NCBI RefSeq assembly: GCF_021130785.1
Contig: NC_060213.1
Location: forward strand, 67,595,001 to 67,659,000
Length of the DNA stretch: 64,000 nt
DNA from: Homalodisca vitripennis
Lineage: Eukaryota > Arthropoda > Insecta > Hemiptera > Cicadellidae
Direction: 5' to 3'
Part shown: in pieces, positions 12,641 through 22,714 of the stretch
How the letters are laid out: each line of letters starts with the position of its first letter
Numbering within the stretch: the first letter of the stretch is position 1
Made by a program: the position numbers and the translations under genes
Notes under the pieces: model-generated
Database searches by the model: none
What the model saw: only the letters and a program-made list of their open reading frames with translations
Told to the model about the DNA's origin: nothing

Positions 12641-15600
12641 TCAACCCGAAGAGGCCCAAAACAGATGGTCCCTAAGCACCCCCAGAAACCGTTTCCGACT
12701 ACGAATACCTCTAATATGATCCGGGAGATTATTCCAAAGTCGACAAGCAGAGACTGTGAATGATTTACTGTAAATAGAGGATCTATGAACAGGAATAGAT
12801 AACAGAGAGGCTCCACGTCGAGTATTCCAATTGCTTGTTTCAGAAATGAAAGAAAAGCGTTCAGACAGATAGGAAGGGGAATGATCGTTATACAAAATAG
12901 AATGTAACATGCTGAGAATGTGGAACTGACGGAGTAGATTCAACTTTAACAGATGTAACTGATTGATGAAGGGTGTTATATGGTCATATCGTCTGAGGTT
13001 GAAGATAAAGCGAACACAATAATTTTGAGCACGTTGTAATCTGTCCGAAAGCTCAACCGTCATGTCATTTATAACTTCGCTACAGTAATTGAAATGGCAG
13101 AAAATCAGGGTCTTCACTAGCATTACTTTCAAATTCAAAGGTAAATAAATAGCAAATTGCTTAAGACTATGAATACCAGCAAACACCCTGCCACAAGTCT
13201 CAGTAACATTATTGGCCCAACTAAGAGTTTTTGTAATAGTCAGTCCAAGATTTTTGACCTTGTCACTGTATGAAAGAGGATGACCGTTCAAAATGAGTGT
13301 AGGAGTGTTGTTTCAAGTCGATACCGCTCAGAAGTCTGGAAGTTCCAATAAGAATAGTTTGAGTCTTGCTTTCGTTAAGTTTCAGTCCGTGTTTGAAGGC
13401 CCACGTTGCAATAGCGTCGATGTCAGTGTTCATGTCAGCAACAATGTTTAGATAGTTCGAAATGGAAAAGTGGTTGTAAATTTTGTAAATCGTCGGCATA
13501 CAGGTGAAAAAATGAGTGTTTGATCATAGCAGTGAAATCGTCGATGTAAATTGAAAAAATAAGAGGGCCAAGGACAGAGCCCTGTGGCACCCCTCGATTC
13601 ACAGGTTTCCAGTAGGAGTCTTTGTCGTTAGACCTAACACACTGCTGACGATCTGACAGATACGACCTAAAACCACTCCACACAGCCATCAGAGAATCCG
13701 ATTTTAGACAATTTCAAAAGAAGCAATGGGTGGTAAACGCAGTCAAAAGCCTTAGAAACATCAAAAAGCGTTAAAATAGTAACAAGCCTTTTGTCCATTG
13801 CCGAACGTATATCTTCAGTGATTTTTAAAAGAGCACTCGTTTGTACTGTGATTAGTACGAAATCCTGATTGAAAGTTGGACAAAAGTTTATTGGATTCGA
13901 GAAAGAAACATACTTGTTGATGCACCACTCTCTCAAGGCATTTAGATAAAGCTGATAGAATGCTAATAGGTCTGAAGTCTGAGGGGTCAGCAGGGGCATG
14001 AAACATTTTTGAAGTGGGTGTGAACAATAGCGAGTTTCCAAACAGACGGAAATATTGAAGAAGAAAGAGATCTGTTAAAAATATTTGTAATAATAGGAAC
14101 TACTACGGGAAGAATATATCTCAACAATTTCATAGGTATTTTATCGGCTCCAACTGCGTTACTAGAAATTCTCAAGATCGCACTCATAACGTCAGTCTCA
14201 GTCACACTAGCAAAAGAGAACTGATGCCGAGCACGATTAAAGTGGAACAACACTCAACTCATTGGTATAATCACGGGTACCGGATAGATCTATTAATAGG
14301 GATATCCACAAAGTAGTTGTTGATTTATATTTAGATCAATTGAGATAGGCTTATCAGAGTTAACTTTACCTATGCCAAGCTCTTTCACTTTTTTCCATAA
14401 CGATTTTGTTGATTGTTGAACAGAAAATTGTAGATAGTAAAATCTTATTTTGGCATTGCGAAATTGTTGCTTGACTCTGTTCCTTAGTCTTTTATATATT
14501 AGCCAATCAGAAGGTGACTTAGTACGTTTTGCTTTACGAAATGCAGAATCTCTTTGAGCCTGCAAATTACGTATATCATCTGTGATCCAGGGAGCTGGCC
14601 GCCTAGTAACCCTCCTTGTCACCAGTGGAGCGTGCTGGTCACAAAGTGAAAGAAACAAAAGAGCTAAATTTATTGACCATAAGATCAACAGTAGGGGCTA
14701 GAATTACCTCATTCCAAGGTAAAGCCCACGCATCATTGAGAAGAGCATCTGAATCAATATATTTGTAATTTCTGAAGGATACGAATTTGGGGCACGCCTT
14801 AGGAATGGATAGTCTGTAAACACAGAAGATGAGGTCATGTCGAGAAAGGCCAGGGGCAGGGTATTGTCCATGATGCACAACGCGATCCGGGTCAGCAACT
14901 GCCATAACGTCCAGCAACGTGTCGGCAGTAGCTGTGAGGTGAGTGGCGTTTAGTGGAAGAATAATTAAATTACAAGAAAGGAAGAGGTTAGTCAAGTTGG
15001 TCTTGTCGTAGTTATCAGGTCCCAGTAAATTGCAGTTAAAGTCCCCCATCACAATGACATGTCGATAAGGAGCCATAAAATTGATAAGTGAGTGTTCGAA
15101 TTCCACATGAAAATCCAGGCCAGGTGCCCTGTAGCACACAGCCACTAGAAACGTGTATCCCATTACAACTAATATCGATAATCATGTACTCAGGACACCC
15201 TAACCTGGAGTTATCGGAAGAGTAAAGGACAGATACAGGAATATGAGATTTTACATAAGCGGCCACTCCACCGCCTCCCTTCGAAGTGCGGTCGTTTCTA
15301 TAAATATTGTACCCGTGAAGCTCAACGCTCTTGCCAGTTATATGGGATTTAAGCCAAGTTTCAGAGACTAAAATGATATCAAATTGAATGGAATCGAAAA
15401 TAGTGCGGAATTCATCTATGTGGCAGAAGAGGGACTGAGCGTTGACGTGAGCCAATTTAAGAAAAGAACGGAAAGATGACAGTGATTGGCGAAGAGCATG
15501 GTGGAGAGGAGGTGAGGCAGAGGCACCGACAGCGCGTCGAGCACGGGCGGGTGCGTCAGGACTCCGCACGGCTAGCCGTGACAAGACCACGACGAGGCGG

Positions 15601-15700
15601 AGCGACACGCGACACAGGCACAAGACTCGGCTACACACTCAAACCACACACACTCATACGGTTTAATAAAAAAAGACATATTCTGACAGTAAAAATCGAT
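12641..15700 (-). pseudogene. LINE ORF2: endonuclease-reverse transcriptase, frameshifted
   Basis: Would nick target DNA and copy the element RNA into the nick. In order along the minus strand: apurinic-like endonuclease with LAHVNAQSL, VSETWL, GGGGVAAYVKSH, CYRAPG and MGDFNCNL (15640-14700), including SRHDLI where the canonical motif is SDH; a linker with a basic helix-rich segment (14688-14293); reverse transcriptase with DFRPISILSALSKCLE, LFDVSKAFDCV, GVPQGSVLGP (about 13566-13594) and catalytic YADD (13489-13500); then the C-terminal region ending FWASSG at 12641. Frame changes occur near 15165, 14690, 14270, 14000, 13830, 13680, 13490 (immediately after YADD) and 13290, so no full product is possible. 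The catalytic Asp pair itself is still encoded. The total is close to the roughly 900-1000 residues usual for such ORF2 proteins. Confidence 0.88.
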
Positions 15701-16379
15701 AATATTTTTATTATTTAAACATTCACGCAATGAAAACGTGGGTACTGACATAGTTTTCATTTACTCACTTGGTCAGCTCCAATAATGTAAATAATTTAAA
15801 TAGTGGCAAAAAGTAAATTTGGGGGGGGATCTTAAAACTGTTCTAACGACTTGGACTAAAAAATTAAGGCGATTAGCACATAAAACAAATATGTAATAAA
15901 TAATATTTAATTTAGTAATGAATTAATATGTCCGAGCAAATATTTTGTTTCATATAGTAATAATCTCTAATACAGTAGGTTTCATAAATTATAAATATTT
16001 GAATTAAGTATGCTATATATAGTATACATACATATATACGACACGCATATGCTTATTAAGACAAAATAATAGGTATTACGAATGTAGTTAATTTCAAATC
16101 AAAGTATAAATATCATTAGGCTAGTAACTAAATAGTATGGCTGTATTCCAACTTTGAGGTAAGAGACTCTGAACTAAAATATGTAGTTCGCTGAAGGGTA
16201 TACATTACATATTCACATACATACATACAATGCACGCATACACACACACCCAAACACATATACACAACTTAGGCGAATAAAAAATAAATAAAAAGGTTTA
16301 CTTCTATTCTATACGTAAGACAAAAGTATTTTAAATAATAGTAAAACATATTTTAGCAATATAAAACAATTTCAAAATA
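15701..16379. other. AT-rich spacer between LINE ORF1 and ORF2
   Basis: About 680 bases that are far more AT-rich than both flanking ORFs, with a G run (about 15822), short AT palindromes and a mixed CATA/CACA simple-repeat patch (16200-16265). Most related LINEs have short or overlapping ORF junctions, so this could be an insertion of unrelated DNA into the element or a decayed inter-ORF region. No transposase frame or inverted-repeat ends were found in it. Confidence 0.45.
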
Positions 16380-17165
16380 ATTGTGAATATTAGAAGTAAA
16401 AGGAGGTTCTTTAGCTGATAGGTATAGGTTGTAGGCGTAGGTGCAGCCAGTCCAATCTTCGCCACAGGAAGGTCCGCCAGTCTCGTTCGCCACACCCCGA
16501 GCGCCCTGATGGTCGACCCCACATCACGCGTCCATCATGGGTCCAAGTGCTCCTGGCCCCGAAACGCACCGTCGCCTGTCGCAACACCTCCGTCCGCCGG
16601 GCCGTCAGATCTTCTCTGATTGTGACGCCAGATCCCTTAAGTCGTTTCTTGGAATCAAAAACCTTCCGCCGGTCCCCTGTAGCTGCAGAATTGAACAATA
16701 ATGGCACGACTCCTCTTACGGCCGTCAGGTGCTGGTCCAGGCTGAGATCTCCCGACGCGGTGGCTGCGACTCAACTGCTCTCGGGTCATCTCCAGGCCCA
16801 GTCGGTCACGGCAGAGATCGATCACAAGCTGGTCTGTGTCTTCAGCGGTCTTCTCCTCTACGCCGAATATCCGGATGTTGTTTCTGCGCTGGTATTGCTC
16901 CAGCTCATCTGACCTCTCTCCCAGCCTCTCATCAAGCTCACCCACACGCCTTGTTAGGATGATCACCTCATCCTGCAACTTCTTAACCTCTTTTTGCATG
17001 TTGGCGAGGGCATTCGTCACTGCAGACTTCGACGGCAGACTTGACTTCTTCGGTGAGCTTGGCGAAGAGCGCTCTCAGTCCCTCACCGCCTGACAGGTAG
17101 TTGTTGACACACTTCTCTACGAAGGCAGCGTCAAGTGTGTTGGAGGGCTTGTTATCAGCTGGCAT
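16380..17165 (-). pseudogene. LINE ORF1: coiled-coil RNA-binding protein, frameshifted
   Basis: ORF1 proteins bind the element RNA and form ribonucleoprotein particles. The start MPADNKPSNTLDAAFVEKC (17165) resembles a conserved ORF1 leader. After a frameshift near 17010 there is a heptad-rich coiled coil (MQKEVKKLQDEVIILTRRVG, then LDERLGERSDELEQYQ) followed by the RRM-like core opening RRNNIRIFGVEE. A second shift near 16690 leads to GVTIREDLTARRTEVLRQA and TWTHDGRV, and a third near 16520 to GSTIRALGVWRTRLADLP, the usual C-terminal end of this domain. Reconstructed length would be about 260 residues, normal for the type. It lies upstream of ORF2 in the same orientation, which fixes its identity as the first gene of the same element. 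Confidence 0.85.
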
Positions 17166-17290
17166 TATCGATTTAGTAGGACTTGAAGCAGAAGAAGCGG
17201 AGAGCGAGCGCTGGAGTACGGGCTTATCAGTTGAAGATAAGAGAACCGGTTTACCCTTTGAACCTGATCTTAGATGAGGCGGAGAAACGG

Positions 17291-18139
17291 AACATGAAAT
17301 AATGATCGTTTTATCGTAAGAATAGAAACAAAAAGATTAAGAATTGGAAAAATATTACTTGCAATGTTTAGAAAAAAAAATCATGAATACAATTGTGTAA
17401 GATTTGCGTAAGAAATTAACGAGTTTACCACCAAAAATTAACTAAAATACGGAGCCGAACTGTACCACGTCTTACTCAAGACAAGTCATCCCCACTCATG
17501 TATTGTAAGTATTGAACAATCCACATGTTCCACATGAACATACCCAGCTACGTTTATGACTATAACTATGACTAAATATTTATACTGATAACAAGTTCAA
17601 TATTCCATCAGCCCGCGAGTCATCACAGGAGTGTAACCTCAGCTCTGGAGGACCTAGATCACTCCGTAAGTACATTGCATTGCGTCTTATCAACATTAAC
17701 TGTAAGTATTCTGTGTTTTAGACAGTTTTTAAACTCTATTACATCCTGAGGCCTGGAGAAACAACTAGTCTCACATACCAGCCGATTATACAATAAGAAT
17801 GTAATCTTTTGGGAGGTGAAGTTAGAGAACGAAACAGTTTTCATGAGTACCAACGAAATAACAAATTCTCTTGAAGATATCATATTATTTAAATAATAAA
17901 AAATAACAATCTAATAGTTTCAAGAAAACTGAAATTAATTTAAACCTGTCTAAAAGAATAAAAGTCCATTACAGTTATAATGGAGGTACATATGATTTAA
18001 TATTAAGAAGCCCTATGCTAGTTTTTAATCGTAAGAAGGTATTTTTAAGGTGCATACTATTTCAGTGTTCGTTGTTAAGAACTTCATAAGGAAACTTTAA
18101 AGGCATTAGGGTCCACCTTAAACCTTATGTTACATCAAA
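17291..18139. other. AT-rich stretch, no gene recognised
   Basis: Contains the left flank of the pogo-like remnant. Its N-terminal helix-turn-helix region would be expected here, but I could not recognise it. The 74-codon minus frame at 17659-17883 shows no known motif. Confidence 0.4.
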
Positions 18140-18845
18140 TTTTCGCAGATACATTCTAAAAGCACAACTATCCTCTGATAGGATCTTTAATGTTGATGAG
18201 TAGACGTAGTAGGTCTGCACGCGAAATACATGTTGGTATATTAAGTGCAGCAGAAACAATGTCCCTTGTCACGTGCTGTGTTTAGCGTGAGCGCTTCTAC
18301 CATATTTTGTCCACCAATACTCTTTTTTTTCCTCGAAAAATATGAAACCCTTATGAAATGGACCCCCTAGGTCAATTGACACATTCCACTATTCTAGTGG
18401 GTCCAAGGTAATATTTTCAATTCATGGTAGAAACACTTCAATCTGCAAACCAAAGCTATCAGAGGATGACCCAATTTGTTGATTTTAGATGAATATCATA
18501 CGCAGTCAAAGAAAATTTATATCGCTTGTGAAGCCCAGGTTACAGGTTGTTAGTTTGCCTCCACATACCATGCACAAGCTACAACACCAGGATATGGTCT
18601 TCGTGCGGGCCTCTAAAAACACCCCTACAGACAAGGCTCAGACAAGAGTTGCTGCAGTACACCAGGCCTCTTGAACCATACGACATGCAGAAATTTTGGG
18701 AAATGTTTTTATACAAAAATTTTAAACTGTTGAAATATACCCATTGGAGGATTCCAAATGTAGGGAATTTTTCTTTTTAACCGCCAAGCATATACTAATG
18801 TTGAGTTTGCCCCCTCTGAAGACAACGTTAAAGTGAACTTGGACA
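18140..18845 (+). pseudogene. pogo/Tigger/jerky-like DDE transposase remnant
   Basis: The catalytic half of a DDE_1-type transposase is readable across all three plus frames. In order: RIFNVDE with the first catalytic Asp (codon 18195-18197); ILSAAETMSLVTCCV, which matches the block normally written SAERG..TxVCxxSA; a segment with PPxxxFPRKNMKPL; QGNIFNSW and KHFN; LLILDEYHTQSKKI with the second Asp (codon 18488-18490); SLPPHTMHKLQHQD, matching the family hallmark LPPHTTHxLQPLD; GPLKT; and the tail GIFLFNRQAYTNVEFAPSED. Stops (for example TGA at 18467) and several frameshifts show it is long dead. The region upstream of NVDE is not recognised, so the copy is 5' truncated or too decayed. No terminal repeats or TA target duplication identified. 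Confidence 0.8.
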
Positions 18846-18998
18846 ATTAATTCAATTCTTACTATTATTAAATAAAAAAGTATATAAAATAAAACTATAT
18901 AATATTGAATTAATATTGTTGTATTTATTAGTTATATTAAAATACGTCTCATTAGTTTTACTTTGCTACGAGTCACGATTAGGGAGCAAAAAAGTTAT
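18846..18998. other. AT-rich spacer
   Basis: Short AT-rich gap between the transposase remnant and the tRNA-like sequence; nothing recognised. Confidence 0.5.
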
Positions 18999-19094
18999 TC
19001 GCCAGGTGAGGCTCGAACTCACAACCCCGGCATAGCTCACAAATACTGTCTTCTCGTAAGTACCGTGCAGTAACCAATTGCGCCACACTGGGGA
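18999..19094 (-). pseudogene. tRNA-Ile(UAU)-like sequence with intron-like insert
   Basis: Read on the minus strand, the 96-base unit has an A-box-like TGGCGCAATTGG and a perfect B-box context GTGAGTTCGAGCCTCAC forming a 5-bp T stem. The acceptor arms TCCCCAG and CTGGCGA pair at six of seven positions. The anticodon arm is CGGTA/TGCCG, and between loop and 3' stem lies an insert of about 21 bases, as in eukaryotic tRNA-Ile(UAU) genes, which carry an intron at this site. The expected anticodon TAT reads TAC here. Two extra bases after the acceptor stem and a poor D stem argue against function. There is a T run after the 3' end on the minus strand (the AAAAAA at 18988-18993 on the plus strand), a possible Pol III terminator. 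Either a decayed tRNA gene or a tRNA-derived SINE head. Confidence 0.6.
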
Positions 19095-20370
19095 TAAGTC
19101 TGCAATGTTTCAAAGTCAGTAAGGGACGGTCAGTTGAAAGCAAGTTTACAACAATGTCATCCATTCACATCGTTCGCTGAGTTACACAACAAACTGCAAC
19201 AACCTCTGCATATACTCGAGATCTTACATTATATGTACGATATGCAAAAAATTTAGCGGGAGCTGGGCCCTCGGAATGTTTCCGGTTCAACATTGATCAA
19301 GAATTTATTTGTAACTGATATAGTAAGAAAAAATTTGAAATTAGAAAAAAAATTTTATAAATAGTGGTTCTCAGTTTTACATCTTTTTCTCTGTGCAAAT
19401 GCATATCTGCATTACGTTAACACCATATCAACACACAAAAAAAAACACGTATCACGACAGGAAATGTATAATTTAAATTCGCTTTTTTGTATATATATAT
19501 ATATGATACAGTTGGATGGCTTTACTTTAAGATTTGAAGCCGTTACAAACATGTTTTATCAATTTTACAAAATTATTGCTATGTCAGTGTCGATCAGAAT
19601 AAGAAAAGCATTTATTGTACAATCCCGCAAGTCCTTTTAGCATTAAATGTGAAAAGCTACAGATTACGAGTACAATTTTAGTATTATTAAACTGTAGACA
19701 AAACGCAATCAATTATGCCATCGTATTCTTGTACCACTAATAGTAAAATCACAGCAATACTGTAGAGATATTATATCAAATTTAATCACTTAAAGTAGAA
19801 TTTCATAAGTTACAGGTGGAACTGATGTATTCGTTGTGCTAATTAACTATTTTAATACATTTCCGGTGGAATCTATAGTGCAATAGTTACAATAAAATGC
19901 ACTCATAATAAAAAAACTAAATTTTTCACATCATAAAAAATAGCATTTTACGAGCTAAACTTTCGAATACCTGTGTATTGGTATTCGAAAGTTTAGAAAT
20001 GAAAATATATTCAAAGGTTAGTTATTTATTTATTATTTAATAAGTTCTGCCTGGTGTATTCACTGTTTTAGGTCCTGCGCAAAACATTCTGGAAGTCTAC
20101 GATAAGGCTAGAATCATCGGAATTAGCGTTAAATTCTTCTCAGCGGAACCCGACTATGTATTTATTAAAGTCATTAAATGGAAGCTATTACACACCCAAT
20201 CCAACATATATGTAGCGGATCTCCAGTCAGGTCTAATGTTCTAAACCGTAAATTAAAGTTGCATTCAAGCTAGCTAAGCACAGTTTTGTTTGCTACAAAT
20301 ATTTAATTCGGTATGCATTTGTTCTTCAGTAAAACATTAAAACTGAATATTAATTTCCTAACGAAATCGA
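19095..20370. other. AT-rich stretch with one perfect hairpin
   Basis: No gene recognised. It includes the perfect inverted repeat at 19955-19996 listed separately and a short TATATA run near 19490. Confidence 0.5.
19955..19996. repeat. Perfect 17-bp inverted repeat
   Basis: Left arm CTAAACTTTCGAATACC (19955-19971), loop TGTGTATT, right arm GGTATTCGAAAGTTTAG (19980-19996), with no mismatch. In such AT-rich DNA, long arms made only of AT would be unremarkable, but these arms include several G/C positions. It could be a small hairpin RNA, a palindromic element end or a chance foldback. Confidence 0.8.
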
Positions 20371-21240
20371 AATAGAATAGTGGTAATTGAAAATGGCCGC
20401 CAAACCATGTCAACATTTGCATTTCCCATTCCACACAAGTACAGTAACTGGTGAACACTATTTAATTAGTATTCGTGCATGTATCTGACACCAATATACT
20501 GCAAGTATTATACTTCTTGTAAATTATGTTACACATTGAATGCCCAGCTGTTTTTATTACAAAATAATAGGATTGTTATTAACGAGTAAGTATATAAATA
20601 ATGTAGAGAGTGACAGTGCAAAGAGAGTTTGGACGTGTATTTTGTAACTAAGATAAAATTTATAACTAATATACACCTCGCATCTGATAGATAGGAGTGA
20701 GGAAACATGGGGAAAGAGAATTCAATACCTTATCACTTATACACAAAAAACCTGAAGGTTTATCTTTCACTTTTACATTTACAATTCGCACTATAAAATT
20801 GATATGGTTAAAGTTACAGTTGGAAATGGTAGCTTAACTCTTTATGTTATGTGTTTGTAGTAACATGATATATGTGCGTGATATTCGAAACATGAAACAA
20901 GCTGTATCTGTCAGACAAGATTGATGAGTTCAGAGGTCAAGGTTATTATTTAGCGTTGATGCGACCACAGCTGTCACAGGACGGGCATCAGTCTGGCTTT
21001 TCTTAAAGTCGTTGTCGTCTTTCTATGGCCAGGATAACATTTGTCTTTTATATGTTGAAAGAAAATAACGATTTTTATATGAATTACCTAATACCACGTA
21101 TAAGGTATAAAATTTCCGGGTTTTGATTATAAACACAAAATATATAAACACGGTGAAAATATTGTAAGGAGCTTCCTATCTATCAACAAGATGACTACAA
21201 AACTAATGGTTACCAAAACTTTCTAGAGTAAAATAATATG
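20371..21240. repeat. Dispersed repeat, copy A (left part)
   Basis: Two blocks recur at 37.3-40.0 kb in the same orientation. Block 1 (20371-20590) shares AAACCATGTCAA, ATTTGCATTTCCCATT and ACAGTAACTG with 37275-37725. Block 2 (20885-21240) shares long identical runs, for example GTCAGACAAGATTGATGAG and TCAGTCTGGCTTTTCTTAAA, with 39675-40020; over its core of about 155 bases roughly nine of ten positions agree. No coding frame is preserved between the copies. Possibly an old transposon or a segmental duplication. Confidence 0.75.
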
Positions 21241-21599
21241 GATGGATTAAAAATTTGTGCGTTAATTTATATATTAACACATGATAAAATTAACATTGTA
21301 GTTAAATAGTACATAAAAAAACTATTTAATACTAACCTTTTGAAGGATATAATAATATTACACATATTTTTATTTAAATTAATTAATTAATCATTCTTAA
21401 ATGCTTATCTTTTGTAGGATTATCTTTTATAGCAACAACAGTTTAAATTATTATTCAAACTACAATTAGTACCATTACATGTTAGTAACTTTTGTTATGT
21501 TGAATTTTACGTTTATTATTTATTATTAGCCAAACGAGTATGTTGTGTGTATCAGAAATAGCCATTGGAACTTGTTATTTGATTTATATTTTAGTTGTG

Positions 21600-22060
21600 A
21601 AGTAATTTTTTCTGCTATTGTAGTTTTGTGTGTGATCGATCTGGCCGCTCGCTACCTGCATTGTCTCACCTCTGCACGCCGTGCAGGAATCTGACTGCTC
21701 CGCCCCGGGCCAGCCCGCGCCTCTCCACCCCTCCTACCATCGCTTCTCTGCCGCTCTCTCGCTTCCTATAATAATTTTCTTAAGGCGGCACACGTTAACG
21801 CACAGTCACTATGTGGTCATATTAATGAATTTCGTTCAATTTTTTATCCCATTCATACTGGCATTATCTTAATTTCTGAAGCAAGGCTCAAGCCTGTTAC
21901 AAGTGACAGAGCCTTTTTAAAACGTATGACTATTCAAGTGCGAGGGTGGTTTCGCTGCTTATGTCAGGTCTCATCTTTCTACTTCTATCATATTGTTAAT
22001 GGATACTAGTAAGGAGGTACGTCCAGAGTTTCTGCATGTTAGTGTTATGTAAGTGTTATT
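21600..22060 (+). pseudogene. LINE endonuclease fragment
   Basis: N-terminal part of a LINE ORF2 related to the one at 12.6-15.7 kb. The decisive frame reads FLKAAHVNAQSLCGHINEFR, then GIILISEARLKP; after stops and a shift, GGFAAYVRSHLSTSIILL. These align with the LKLAHVNAQSL..HIDEFR, VSETWLK and GGGGVAAYVKSH blocks of that copy. The GC-rich Pro/Ser/Arg-coding leader (21640-21770) also resembles the leader of that ORF2. It stops near 22060 with no reverse transcriptase after it, so the copy is truncated on the 3' side or interrupted. The position lies between the two parts of dispersed repeat copy A. Confidence 0.75.
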
Positions 22061-22261
22061 ATTGTAGGTGTTTTTTTATACAACCACAAATATTGAGTAC
22101 CTACTGGAATGTGAGCATACCTACAGTTATCAATCTTATCGCTCGTTCCAGTTATGTCTTTACTATGTGAAACCTAAACTCTGACTTAATTAAATCTAGG
22201 AAGTAAAAAAAAACTTACTTGACTACAATAATGCAATCTACTTCATTACTACTACTTGAAA

Positions 22262-22714
22262 GGCCGGGACACACATAACCGCACCGCGCCCGACACGTCA
22301 GTCGGCCGTGTGTTCGCCGTCATACGGTGAAAGAATTGCAGAGCAGTTTTCAACCTGCAAGTCAACACATGTCCGCACCGACAACAGACCGTCGTGGCCG
22401 CACCGTGCCCGCACCGTCACCGATATGTGGAGTTTGAATTTTGACGGGCACGGTGCGGTCTACGTACGGCATCATATTTTGTTTAAGGTCGGGACACACA
22501 TATCCGCACCGCGCCCGATACATCAGTCGGCCGATTTTTTGGCCGTTATACGGTGAAAGAATTGCAGCGCAGTATTCAACCTTCTAGTCCACACATGTCC
22601 GCACCGACACCAGACCGTCGTGGCCGTACCGTGCCCGCACCGTCACCGATATGTGGAGTTTGAATTTTGACGGGCACAGTGGGGTCTACGAGCGGCATCA
22701 TATGTTGTTTACTG
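22262..22714 (+). repeat. Two tandem ~225-bp units at the transposon left end
   Basis: Unit 1 begins near 22262 and unit 2 near 22487; both run from GGGACACACAT through CCGCACCG..CCCGA, GGTGAAAGAATTGCAG, ACACATGTCCGCACCGAC and CCGATATGTGGAGTTTGAA to GGCATCATAT. Each unit also contains an internal foldback in which CCGCACCGTGCCCG (22398-22411 in unit 1) is opposed by its reverse complement (22445-22458). Confidence 0.85.

Larger units (their letters stand above)
12310..17290 (-). mobile_element. Near-complete LINE of the Jockey/CR1-like assemblage
   Basis: Non-LTR retrotransposon read right to left: 5' leader (about 17290-17166), ORF1 (17165 to about 16390), an AT-rich spacer, ORF2 with endonuclease and reverse transcriptase (about 15700-12641) and a 3' UTR ending near 12310. 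The 3' UTR carries a stem-loop (12377-12392), an AATAAAG-type signal and a tail of TTTCA pentamers. The element is markedly GC-richer than its surroundings in the coding parts. The exact 5' end and target-site duplications were not identified. The ORF1 type and the ORF2 C-terminal motif (RRGASLLSIPVHR..SKSFTVSACRLWNNLP) fit the broad Jockey superfamily (CR1, Daphne, Kiri and relatives); I cannot assign the clade. Many frameshifts make it inactive. Confidence 0.85.

Noticed and set aside
15476..15718. Plus-strand Arg-rich frame over the LINE leader
   Set aside because: Shadow of the GC-rich ORF2 leader on the other strand.
16547..17093. Plus-strand frames over LINE ORF1
   Set aside because: Antisense shadows; the minus strand carries the coiled coil and RRM-like core in order.
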